Source: Sulfurimonas sp.
Lineage (GTDB): Bacteria; Campylobacterota; Campylobacteria; Campylobacterales; Sulfurimonadaceae
Length of the DNA stretch: 64,000 bases
Reading direction: 5' to 3'
Assembly: GCA_021648285.1 (NCBI GenBank)
Contig: JAKITC010000003.1
Location: forward strand, 35,687 to 99,686
Shown: piece by piece, positions 56,174 through 64,000 of the stretch
How positions within the stretch are numbered: position 1 is the stretch's first letter
Layout: each line of letters begins with the position of its first letter
Position numbers and translations under genes: made by a program
Notes under the pieces: generated by a model
Told to the model about the DNA's origin: nothing
What the model saw: only the letters and a program-made list of their open reading frames with translations
The model's database searches: none

Positions 56174-56728
56174 ATGTCTCATGTCTTTCGACTATTGCTC
56201 TCTATTTTTATAATTTTAAACTCTACTTTAAATGCATCAACATATGATGATGATGTATTAAATATATTCTCAAAAGTTTTACCACGTTTTATATTGATGA
56301 GCAGTAAAAAAGATGAGATTAAAAAAGAGATTAGAATATGTATACTTCATGATAATATTGATGAGAAAATCGCATTATCACTGATTAGAAAAACAAACGA
56401 TTATTATCCAAATGGGATTAAAGAGTATCAACTAAAATTTATACAAACAAACTACTCAGACATTAGTAAATGTAACAGTTCTGTATTATTATTTTTACTC
56501 AACTCTAACGATAAAAATATTAAACGAACTTTGAAATTTTCTCGTAAATACAAAAAATTAACTATCTCATACGATGCAAAACTATTAGAAAATGGCACCG
56601 ATATATCTATGTTTTTAGGTAGAAAAATAATCCCATATATAAATATAAATAGTATAAGAGAGAAAAATATTGAACTTAATAATAATTTATTAAGAATTTC
56701 GAAAATATACAATAAGGAAGCTAAATGA
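56174..56728 (+). CDS. YfiR-like periplasmic protein, copy 2
   Basis: A 184-residue secreted protein (signal peptide about 1-22). Its layout follows copy 1 at 38.6 kb: FSKVLPRFILMS near the N-terminus, a strand-helix core, LLFLLNSNDKNIK, then LTISYDAKLLENGTDISMFLGRKIIPYIN near the end. This fits the YfiR/DUF4154 pattern weakly. It overlaps the histidine kinase gene by 4 bp, so the two are coupled; it may pass a periplasmic signal to the kinase. Confidence 0.5.
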   Translation: MSHVFRLLLSIFIILNSTLNASTYDDDVLNIFSKVLPRFILMSSKKDEIKKEIRICILHDNIDEKIALSLIRKTNDYYPNGIKEYQLKFIQTNYSDISKCNSSVLLFLLNSNDKNIKRTLKFSRKYKKLTISYDAKLLENGTDISMFLGRKIIPYININSIREKNIELNNNLLRISKIYNKEAK

Positions 56729-58188
56729 TGCACAAAATAGAGATAAAGATTATTCTTAGTATTGTATTTTTTACAATTTTCATTATTGGACTAGAACGAT
56801 ATCAACTCTCAGAAAACATTATGGAACAATTTATAGAATCTAAAAAATCAAAAAATAATTTACTGATAGATACAATTGCTCCAATTGTTAGTTTGAATTT
56901 ATCATTAGGCTTAGAGGAGGCGTATAAAGATTACCTAAAAACAATAGCTGAACAAAACTATGACCTAGAATATATTAAGCTTATTGATATAAGTAATAAT
57001 GAGATTTATAAATATATAAAAGATTCTAATATAAAAATTAAAAATGAAGAGAATGATTTTCTCTATTGTCGAAAAGATATTATAGACTCCATAACAGAGG
57101 ATAAACTAGCTACTATTACTTTAAAGTTTTCAAACAAAGAGTACATGGATATGATAAATAAAAATAGAGATATTACTATCAATATTTCCATTGTAACTCT
57201 TGTATTGTTAATTATCTTTATATTATTTATTAAAAGAGTATTTAAACATCTAAATAAATTGACTGATGATGTTTTATTGTATGATCCAAAGAAAAATAAT
57301 TTTGATTTGGCTAAATCAACTTCTAATGATGAAGTAGGTTTGATACATAATGCGATTATATCAATGGTGTCAAAAATAAATTTACATACAAATATATTAG
57401 ATGAATTAAATGCTTCGTTAGAAGATAAAGTAAAAGAAGAGGTAGAGAAAAACAGACTTCAAGATCAAAAATTAATTCAACAATCAAAAATGGCACTGAT
57501 GGGTGAAATGATAAGCATGATAGCACATCAATGGAGACAACCTTTGAACATTATAACTCTAAATACAGTTAAATTGGAAACTGATATTCTCTTAAACAAT
57601 AAGATATCAAACGAAGAAATTCATAATGTTACTTCAGAAATAAACAAACAGTCTCAATACTTATCAAATACAATAGATGACTTCAGGTACTTCTATAAAC
57701 CAAATAAAAAATTAGAAACAGTTAAGCTAGAAGATGTTATCTCAAAATCATTAAGTATCATCAAAGCATCACTTATTAGCTCTAATATAGAGATAATAGA
57801 AGAGTATAAATCAAAAGAAGAGATAGAACTTTATGATAATGAGGTAATGCAGGTAATTATAAATATCTTAAAAAATGCTCAAGACAATTTCTCGGAAAAA
57901 GCCCTAAAGGATACCGCTCCGCATAACATAAAAGACCCATATATTAAAATTACTACTGAAAATAGAACAATCTCTATTTGTGATAATGGCGGTGGAATAC
58001 CAGAAAATATAATAGAAAAAATATTTGACCCATATTTTTCAACAAAAGATGAAAAAAATTCAACAGGACTAGGACTCTACATGTCAAAGACTATTATAGA
58101 AAAGCATCATGGTGGAAGACTACATGTAGAGAATAGAAGTAATGCCCAAGGGGCAAGCATTGGTGTTTGTTTTGTTATAGAGATATAA
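56725..58188 (+). CDS. Membrane sensor histidine kinase
   Basis: A 487-residue kinase. Transmembrane helices lie at about 5-24 and 148-170, enclosing a 120-residue periplasmic domain, followed by a HAMP-like linker, a coiled coil and the H-box MIAHQWRQPLNII (His268) of the type common in Campylobacterota. The ATPase domain has N, G1 (CDNGGGIPENI) and G2 (STGLGLYMSKTI) boxes. It is coupled to the YfiR-like gene and divergent from the TonB receptor. The orphan receiver at 58.9 kb is a possible partner. Confidence 0.88.
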   Translation: MMHKIEIKIILSIVFFTIFIIGLERYQLSENIMEQFIESKKSKNNLLIDTIAPIVSLNLSLGLEEAYKDYLKTIAEQNYDLEYIKLIDISNNEIYKYIKDSNIKIKNEENDFLYCRKDIIDSITEDKLATITLKFSNKEYMDMINKNRDITINISIVTLVLLIIFILFIKRVFKHLNKLTDDVLLYDPKKNNFDLAKSTSNDEVGLIHNAIISMVSKINLHTNILDELNASLEDKVKEEVEKNRLQDQKLIQQSKMALMGEMISMIAHQWRQPLNIITLNTVKLETDILLNNKISNEEIHNVTSEINKQSQYLSNTIDDFRYFYKPNKKLETVKLEDVISKSLSIIKASLISSNIEIIEEYKSKEEIELYDNEVMQVIINILKNAQDNFSEKALKDTAPHNIKDPYIKITTENRTISICDNGGGIPENIIEKIFDPYFSTKDEKNSTGLGLYMSKTIIEKHHGGRLHVENRSNAQGASIGVCFVIEI

Positions 58189-58256
58189 AAGTTAACATAA
58201 TCAAAAGCTTGATGTACCTTATGCTGATGACATAAAAAGAAATAGATTATGACATT

Positions 58257-58487
58257 TTAATTTTCTAGAGGATACCAATTTTTACCACTTTCATCTAACT
58301 TCTTTTTGCCACCTTTATGATCTACCAATCGCTTAATTATTTTTGCATTTTTTATCAACTTCTTGATTGGTTGCATCTGAGGTGGATTAATATTTTGTTT
58401 TGCACTTATCGGTTCTAACGAAATCCATTTTTTATCTGCGTATAAATTTACTGCTAGCAAAAAGAACAATATAATCAGGTTGTACAC
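58257..58487 (-). CDS. Small secreted protein, unknown function
   Basis: A 76-residue protein with a signal peptide (about 1-16) and a basic mature part rich in Lys, with KKWISLEPISAKQ and ending GKNWYPLEN. I recognise no family. It lies 6 bp after the 101-residue membrane protein gene on the same strand, so the two form a small operon. Confidence 0.6.
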   Translation of the reverse strand: MYNLIILFFLLAVNLYADKKWISLEPISAKQNINPPQMQPIKKLIKNAKIIKRLVDHKGGKKKLDESGKNWYPLEN

Positions 58488-58493
58488 TAAAAA

Positions 58494-58799
58494 TCACTCC
58501 TCTTTTGATAACTCTAAAATAATATCTCTGATTTCACTATTATCAAAAAAGATACTTCTTGAGAGCTCATCACTAAATTTTTTAAGCATAGAACTCTTTT
58601 TACTTACCTTAGCTTCTCTATCATTTTTAAGAGAGCTTAGAGCTTTTTGAAATTCAAGTTTGTATGCATCCAGTATCTCCGCTTTTTTTTGATTCTTCGT
58701 TTTAACCTCTTTAGGATTACTGCCACGAAGTATTATAATAATCATAAATATAAGTATTGTTATTCCAATAAGAGAATAAACTATCACATCATCCATCAT
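58494..58799 (-). CDS. Small single-pass membrane protein, unknown function
   Basis: A 101-residue protein: a transmembrane helix at about 5-24, then a charged helical cytoplasmic part likely to form a coiled coil (KTKNQKKAEILDAYKLEFQKALSSLKN). No family is recognised. It is divergent from the receiver gene, with 145 bp between them. Confidence 0.6.
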   Translation of the reverse strand: MMDDVIVYSLIGITILIFMIIIILRGSNPKEVKTKNQKKAEILDAYKLEFQKALSSLKNDREAKVSKKSSMLKKFSDELSRSIFFDNSEIRDIILELSKEE

Positions 58800-58944
58800 G
58801 TTACCTTTTAATATTTAAATCTAATTTTACTGTTAATCTTCTTATTTATACATTTTTTGGTATTATTAAAGCACAATATTCAAAATAAGAAGATCTATTT
58901 GACATGTACATGAATACTAGACAAAAAAAAGAGAGTGATTTAGT

Positions 58945-59376
58945 ATGGATAGTTCTAAGATAAAAGACCTGTTAAACATAAGCAAAGATATTCGTATTCT
59001 CTACGTAGAAGACAATACTGATGCTCGTGATACAATGGTTGTAATGCTTAAAAACTTTTTTTCTGCTATTACTGTTGGTGTTGATGGAGAAGATGGTTTA
59101 GCTAAATTCAACGACTCCACAATTGACCTTATTTTGACTGATATAAATATGCCAAAGATGAATGGCATAGAAATGATTAATGAAATCAGAAAAGTCTCTC
59201 AAAAAATTCCTATCCTAATTTTAACTGCTACAAATCATGCAGATATCTCAGCAAAAACAGAAAACTTCGCCATTAGCGGATATCTGCTAAAACCAATAGA
59301 CATATCGCAATTAGTTGAAACGTTATTTAATACAGTAAAGCAAATTACTTTAAATAATGGTAATCAGGAAGAATAA
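58945..59376 (+). CDS. Single-domain response regulator (CheY-like receiver)
   Basis: A 143-residue receiver domain with an 18-residue N-terminal extension: acidic pair VEDN, phosphoacceptor Asp in LILTDINMPKMNG, conserved Thr in LTATNH, and Lys in LLKPID. No output domain follows. It is 6 bp from the NapL-like gene and so probably cotranscribed with it. Its kinase may be the one at 56.7 kb or the hybrid kinase at 61-64 kb. Confidence 0.85.
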   Translation: MDSSKIKDLLNISKDIRILYVEDNTDARDTMVVMLKNFFSAITVGVDGEDGLAKFNDSTIDLILTDINMPKMNGIEMINEIRKVSQKIPILILTATNHADISAKTENFAISGYLLKPIDISQLVETLFNTVKQITLNNGNQEE

Positions 59377-59382
59377 AAATTT

Positions 59383-60330
59383 GTGAATAAACTATATGCA
59401 CTCATTTTTTTACTCTTTGGTGCAATATACGCTAAAAATATAAATCCCACTTCTCGTTTTGTCTCTGTTGGTTTTGTAAATGATTTTGTAGTAAATAACA
59501 ATAACCTATATGTTGGCAATGATATGGGCACTGTAGACATTTTCAATATTAAAACTAAAAAAATGATTAATCAAATTTCGCTACCACCGCTAACATCATC
59601 TATGAATAAAATCATACCTGCGGATATACTTAGTCTTGATTATCTCAATGGAAAACTATTAATACTAAGTGTTGGCAATGACTCCTACCGCAATATCTGG
59701 ATATATAAAAATCACACCTTGAAGCAAATAATAAATGAAGATAAAAAACTCACTATAAAAAAGGTTCACTTTATTAATAATGAGCAAATTTTGCTTTCTA
59801 CACTGGGTTCAGACATAATGCTATATGATACCTCAGAAAAATATCTCTTATATAATTCTCACATATCCTATAGCGCTATGAGTGATGTAATGTTAAGCGA
59901 AGACAAAAAGAAGATAATTGTTGCGGATGAGAGTGGAGCTGTTAAAATAATTGATGCAAAAACCTCAATAATTGACGAAGTGCACTCTTCCCAAAATGTT
60001 GATAATATTTTCAAAGTCGCTTATGCCAATGATATTATTATAACAGCTGGTCAAGATAGACGAGTTGGAGTTTATCAAAAAGATCAAGACCCATATTATA
60101 TTAAAAGTGATTTTTTAGTTTTCTGTGTAGGAATAAGTCCAAGTGGAAATATTGGTGTTTACTCAAGTGGAGAAGAAAATGCCTTACAGCTTTTTAATAC
60201 AAAAACAAAAAATATGTATAATCGTTTAATCGGACACAAAAAAGTTATTAATAAAATTAAATTTATAAATGAAAAAGAGATATTTAGTTCAAGCAGAGAC
60301 AAATATATTTTATATTGGAACTTAAATTAA
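59383..60330 (+). CDS. napL: NapL-like periplasmic WD40-type protein
   Basis: A 315-residue secreted beta-propeller (signal peptide 1-17, GTG start after AGGAAG). Motifs I recall from Campylobacterota NapL are DIMLYDTSEKYLLYN, a VADESGAVKIIDA strand set, the TAGQDRRVGVYQKDQDPYY segment and a final SSRDKYILYWNLN. NapL is encoded in nap nitrate-reductase clusters of this phylum with unclear function. Here no other nap gene is in the window; a receiver gene precedes it. Confidence 0.65.
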   Translation: MNKLYALIFLLFGAIYAKNINPTSRFVSVGFVNDFVVNNNNLYVGNDMGTVDIFNIKTKKMINQISLPPLTSSMNKIIPADILSLDYLNGKLLILSVGNDSYRNIWIYKNHTLKQIINEDKKLTIKKVHFINNEQILLSTLGSDIMLYDTSEKYLLYNSHISYSAMSDVMLSEDKKKIIVADESGAVKIIDAKTSIIDEVHSSQNVDNIFKVAYANDIIITAGQDRRVGVYQKDQDPYYIKSDFLVFCVGISPSGNIGVYSSGEENALQLFNTKTKNMYNRLIGHKKVINKIKFINEKEIFSSSRDKYILYWNLN

Positions 60331-60474
60331 TAGACACACATTTCGTGTGATTATGTAACATAAATATCACAATTTGCATAAATACTGCAAATAATGTACA
60401 ATATCACTAAAATTAAATCGTATATAATAATAAAATAATATAATTATTATATCTTAACACACTTAGGCTATTTT

Positions 60475-61227
60475 ATGGAACAATACAGAATTATTATTGT
60501 AGAAGATGATGAGATTACAGCTCTTAACCTAAAACTGTCATTGCAAAAGCATAGATATCATATTCTTGCTGTTTGTGATAATGCAGCTTTAGCAAGAGAA
60601 GAGATTGAGACACATAAACCAGATATTGTTATAATAGATATCTCTTTACAAGAGAGTAGTGATGGTATAGAGTTAGCTAAAACAATAAGAAAGCATTATG
60701 GTATTCCATTTATATATTTAACTTCATATAGCGATGATGACATAATTACACAAGCTAAAAAAACAGAGCCTTATGGATATATTGTTAAACCATTTGACCC
60801 ATCTTCACTTCATGCTACTATACAGATGGCTATTTTCAAATTTGATGTAGAAAATCAAAGAAATGAAGAGATAAACGCATCTAGAGTAGATGATCAAAAC
60901 TTAGAAAAGTTACTATATTCCAAAAGAAAATCAGATGAACCGATTGTCGCTTTTGGAAATGGATATCACATAGATATCTCTAAAAACGAAATATTTTATG
61001 ATAATGAAAAAATTAAACTCACAAAAAAAGAGGGTGCTATTTTACGACTTCTTGTTGCTAAATTAGGACAGGTTATTAGTTTTGATCAAGCAATTGAGTA
61101 TGTTTGGAAAGAAAATGGTGCAACAGAGAACAGCATAAGAACACTGGTTTGGAGACTTAGAAATAAGCTCCCTACAGATATTATAAAAAATGCTTCTGGA
61201 ATCGGCTACTATATTGAAAAGAGTTAA
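60475..61227 (+). CDS. OmpR-family response regulator
   Basis: A 250-residue regulator: receiver domain (1-120) with VEDDE, phosphoacceptor Asp in DIVIIDISLQ, YLTSYSDDD and VKPFDP; then a winged-helix DNA-binding domain (about 150-250) with LTKKEGAILRLLVAKLG, NSIRTLVWRLRNKL and IGYYIEKS. The linker of about 35 residues is longer than usual. Its stop codon overlaps the convergent hybrid kinase by 4 bp, so the two are likely a pair. Confidence 0.9.
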   Translation: MEQYRIIIVEDDEITALNLKLSLQKHRYHILAVCDNAALAREEIETHKPDIVIIDISLQESSDGIELAKTIRKHYGIPFIYLTSYSDDDIITQAKKTEPYGYIVKPFDPSSLHATIQMAIFKFDVENQRNEEINASRVDDQNLEKLLYSKRKSDEPIVAFGNGYHIDISKNEIFYDNEKIKLTKKEGAILRLLVAKLGQVISFDQAIEYVWKENGATENSIRTLVWRLRNKLPTDIIKNASGIGYYIEKS

Positions 61228-63887
61228 GATACCTTTATCTTAACTACTCTATCTTTTATTATTTGAAATATAGATTCATAATCATATTTACTATTTTCTT
61301 TTTTAGCCATTTTTTCCATTTCAGCAGTATCTTCCTGTACCACTTCAAGTCTAAAATTACCACTTGATCCTTTTATGCTATGTGCAATAAGTGCTATCTT
61401 TTTATAATCTTTTGATTTTATTGCATTTTCTAATTCAGGCAGCTGTTTGGACATTTTTTTTATAAAAAGTTCTACGAGCATTATTAGTTCTTCCTCATTT
61501 AAGAGTAATTCTTGAATTAATTTTTCGCAATCAAGTCCCTCTATACGGTTATAAAGAGGACCAAAATCTTGATTTTCTGTGCTTTCTTGTATAACTTTAA
61601 GATAACTGTGAAAAACTTTTTCCAACTCTTTAATAATAATTGGTTTTCCTAAAAATGAATCAAAACCGCTTTTTAAACCTCTCTCTTTTGCACCCTTGAT
61701 GACATTTGCTGTAAGTGCTGAGACAGGTGTATGTCTAAGCTCTTTTTCTTTCTCATATTTTAGTATTTGTTGAACTGCTTCATTTCCATCCATAATTGGC
61801 ATCTGTTCATCCATAAAAATCAGATCATAATAGCTATTTTTATAAAGTTCCACAGCTTCAAGACCATTACATGCTAAATCATAGGTCAATCCATACTTGG
61901 TGAGGATAATCTTAATTAACTCCTGATTTGCTTCATTGTCTTCCGCAACTAAGATATGTCCCTCAAATTTCGCACTGCTTCTATGTTTATGTGGTACAGG
62001 GACGTTCGGATTTAACAACTCCTCAAATGCAGCTTTTATCTTTGAACAGTATAAAGGAAAATTTATACAAACTATATGCGTATATTTTTCATACTTATCA
62101 TTTGGCTTGCTTATTAAAGCTATGTATTTTTTATTTGACTTTAAAATCTTGTTTTTAACCCTGTCATCAATATACTGATCTAAAAATATTGCTATATCAT
62201 ACTCTACATCAAGATTATCTACCATCTCTACGTTCATATCAAACATATCAGAATATTTTAAAAATGAGTCTGACTTGTATCCTCTTACCATGTTTTTGTC
62301 ATAAAATACAATTTTAAGTGTTCTTACTTCGTCTAAATCACTAAAAAGTTGACACTCAGTATTATGAATCTCAACAGGAAGTTCAACCAAGAATGTACTT
62401 CCCTTCCCTATTTCAGAATGAGCATGTACACTTCCACCCATATGCTCTGAGAGCTGATGACAAATAGACAATCCCAGCCCTGTTCCATCTAACCTTTCTA
62501 TCTCACCTCGTCCGGCTTGTGTAAATGCTGTAAATATATTCTGTATCTCATCTTCTGCTATACCAATTCCATTATCATTAACACTGATTTTAAGTATACT
62601 GTCTTCACATGTAGCTTCAACACTTATGTGCCCGCCAATTTTTGTAAACTTTATAGCATTACTTAAAAAGTTAGATAGAATCTGCTTAACTCTTAGTGAG
62701 TCTGCATACAACTCTTTTGGTATAGCAGGATCAATAAAAGATGTAATAATAATATTTTTAGCGTTTGCTGAAGCTACAAAAAGTTCTAAAGTATGACTGA
62801 TTTCATCGTGAATAGAGAATATTCTTGGCTCTATATTGAATTCGCCACTTCTGAGTTTTGAAAAATCTAAAATATCATTAATAATACTTAGCAGATTCTC
62901 TCCACTGCTTAAAATAATATCTAAATATTTTCTATGCTGTTTTGAGACATCCTGTTCAATAAGAAGATTTACAAAACCCAAAATTGCATGCAATGGCGTT
63001 CTAATTTCATGTGACATATTAGATAAGAAGTACTCTTTTGCTTGGGAAGCCTTTTGTGCTTCAAGTCTTGCATCGATAAGCTTTGTAACATCATTAGCAA
63101 TTGACATGTACTCAATAGAGCTATCGTATGGATCCGTAATTTTAACTATGGTTACATCAATATAGAAGTACTCTCCATTTTTTTTATGATTTTTTAGTGT
63201 TCCTCTAAAAATTCCTGCATTTTCAAGCTGAAACCATAAATCATCAAAATACTCCTGTGGCATATCTTCATGCCTGATAATACTGTGTCTGCTTCCAATA
63301 AGCTCTTCTTTATTGTATCCGCTTAACCGTATATATTTATCATTAACATAGATAATATTTCCATTCATATCTGTTTTAGAGATAATAGAGCTTTCATCTA
63401 ATGCCATTTGGTACTCATTAAGAAGTCTTACATATCTACTGATCTCTTGCTCTTTTTGAAAAATAGTATCCGTGTAATACTTCAGTACTCCTTGAAAATT
63501 TTGATCAAATATATATGATATTTCATCAAAAATCTCTTTTGAATTAAGCTTTACATCATAAGTAAAATCAATCATTGATCGTCTAAAGTGACTACATATT
63601 TCAAACAGCTCATCAGATTTAATATTTTGTTCTTTTAAATATGCTAAAAGATTTTCTATAATGGGACAATTGCCTATTTCACACTCACCGGAGATAACAC
63701 TCATAAAATAATCAAAAACTCCATCAGCATATTCCTCTAAAAAATTCTTTTTATCTATGTTATGAAGTTTTAAAATTTTTTGTGGATGTTCATAAGAAAT
63801 CCATTGTAACAGAATAGCCTCTTTTGCGGCTATAAAAATATCTTGTGATTTTATAAGGTGAGGAATTTTATATTGTAGAGTAGACAT
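61224..63887 (-). CDS. Hybrid sensor kinase: PAS, HisKA, HATPase, receiver, HPt
   Basis: An 887-residue soluble kinase. An N-terminal helical domain (1-155) of unknown type is followed by a PAS domain with PAC (about 160-275), HisKA with SHEIRTP (His293), HATPase (about 395-510; NDNGIGI and GTGLGLSI), a degenerate receiver-like part (about 525-620), a receiver with Asp693 (IFMDEQMP) and an HPt domain with His836 (AHSIKGSSGNF). No membrane helix is seen. The GC(C)nPI segment ECEIGNCP in the N-domain could bind metal or a cofactor. AGGAGG precedes the ATG. A group II intron 3' end lies just upstream. Confidence 0.9.
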   Translation of the reverse strand: MSTLQYKIPHLIKSQDIFIAAKEAILLQWISYEHPQKILKLHNIDKKNFLEEYADGVFDYFMSVISGECEIGNCPIIENLLAYLKEQNIKSDELFEICSHFRRSMIDFTYDVKLNSKEIFDEISYIFDQNFQGVLKYYTDTIFQKEQEISRYVRLLNEYQMALDESSIISKTDMNGNIIYVNDKYIRLSGYNKEELIGSRHSIIRHEDMPQEYFDDLWFQLENAGIFRGTLKNHKKNGEYFYIDVTIVKITDPYDSSIEYMSIANDVTKLIDARLEAQKASQAKEYFLSNMSHEIRTPLHAILGFVNLLIEQDVSKQHRKYLDIILSSGENLLSIINDILDFSKLRSGEFNIEPRIFSIHDEISHTLELFVASANAKNIIITSFIDPAIPKELYADSLRVKQILSNFLSNAIKFTKIGGHISVEATCEDSILKISVNDNGIGIAEDEIQNIFTAFTQAGRGEIERLDGTGLGLSICHQLSEHMGGSVHAHSEIGKGSTFLVELPVEIHNTECQLFSDLDEVRTLKIVFYDKNMVRGYKSDSFLKYSDMFDMNVEMVDNLDVEYDIAIFLDQYIDDRVKNKILKSNKKYIALISKPNDKYEKYTHIVCINFPLYCSKIKAAFEELLNPNVPVPHKHRSSAKFEGHILVAEDNEANQELIKIILTKYGLTYDLACNGLEAVELYKNSYYDLIFMDEQMPIMDGNEAVQQILKYEKEKELRHTPVSALTANVIKGAKERGLKSGFDSFLGKPIIIKELEKVFHSYLKVIQESTENQDFGPLYNRIEGLDCEKLIQELLLNEEELIMLVELFIKKMSKQLPELENAIKSKDYKKIALIAHSIKGSSGNFRLEVVQEDTAEMEKMAKKENSKYDYESIFQIIKDRVVKIKVS

Positions 63888-63920
63888 CGCTACCCCTCCT
63901 TTAAATTTAATTTATTTCGG

Positions 63921-64000
63921 AGATGCAGAATGCCCCTCACAGAACCGTACTTGAAGATTTCCCTCATACGGCTCTTCAATTTAACTCACAATCTTATGAG
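63921..64000 (-). mobile_element. 3' end of a group II intron (domains V and VI)
   Basis: On the minus strand 63942-63974 reads as a 33-nt domain V: GAGCCGTA and TACGGTTC form the basal stem, a two-base AG bulge and TGAGG/CTTCA upper stem follow, with a GAAA-containing loop. It closely resembles known domain V sequences, with the catalytic AGC triad. The next 22 nt (about 63921-63940) can fold as domain VI with a bulged A. The rest of the intron, with any reverse transcriptase, would lie beyond the right edge. The intron would end about 20-30 bp before the hybrid kinase start. Confidence 0.75.

Noticed and set aside
58857..58875. Sigma-54 site before the receiver gene (GG-N10-GC in TTGGTATTATTAAAGCA)
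   Set aside because: Spacing is right but the -12 half reads AAGC rather than TTGC, so the match is too weak in such AT-rich DNA.

Overview
The window looks like the chromosome of a free-living Campylobacterota bacterium, most likely Sulfurimonas or a close relative. It is AT-rich and very tightly packed. It carries the gyrA-flgP-flgQ-flgR-asd-UPF0114 order and the hemE-radical SAM pair that I recall from Campylobacter jejuni, kinases with the AHQWRQPLN H-box common in this phylum, a NapL-type periplasmic protein, and Thr at the gyrA position often called Ser83. The organism assignment is an inference from gene content and order.

Left part (1-13 kb): the end of a Ppx/GppA phosphatase, then a plus-strand operon for a type II secretion/type IV pilus-like machine. 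Its order (periplasmic PilP-like protein, lipoprotein secretin, two bitopic membrane proteins, pilins, GspE ATPase, GspF, pilin) follows the C. jejuni cts natural-transformation cluster. A near-perfect sigma-54 promoter lies directly upstream. BamA converges on this operon. A HEPN/MNT toxin-antitoxin pair, tyrA and a RelE/YefM-type pair follow.

Bat region (13.9-27.7 kb): two sets of BatA, BatB-BatC fusion and BatD genes on the minus strand. Only the first set is preceded by MoxR, DUF58 and a small membrane protein. Between the sets lie a CsgG-like/LPP20-like lipoprotein pair and a Fic protein with an AbiEi-like N-terminus and three 14-bp operator-like repeats.

Accessory region (27.8-41.3 kb): tRNA-Lys and tRNA-Glu, then a dimodular non-ribosomal peptide synthetase (C-A-T-C-A-T-TE), a divergent Sfp-type phosphopantetheinyl transferase, a TonB-dependent receptor and a YfiR-like periplasmic protein. 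This reads as a small peptide (siderophore-like or signal) production and uptake locus, which is unusual for this phylum. A hipBA module with palindromic operators, a 58-residue lipoprotein and TonB follow.

Core region (42-53.8 kb): two ammonium transporters flanking PII, gyrA, flgPQR (with a second sigma-54 promoter), asd, a UPF0114 protein, hemE, a radical SAM enzyme and tRNA-Asn.

Right part (54-64 kb): a second TonB receptor/YfiR-like pair, here with a sensor kinase, then a lone receiver protein, a NapL-like protein, an OmpR-type regulator and a large hybrid kinase. At the right edge the minus strand carries a group II intron domain V hairpin just upstream of the hybrid kinase. A structured intergenic repeat with covarying stems occurs three times (15.3, 43.4 and 43.9 kb). 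No CRISPR array, rRNA or complete insertion sequence is visible.
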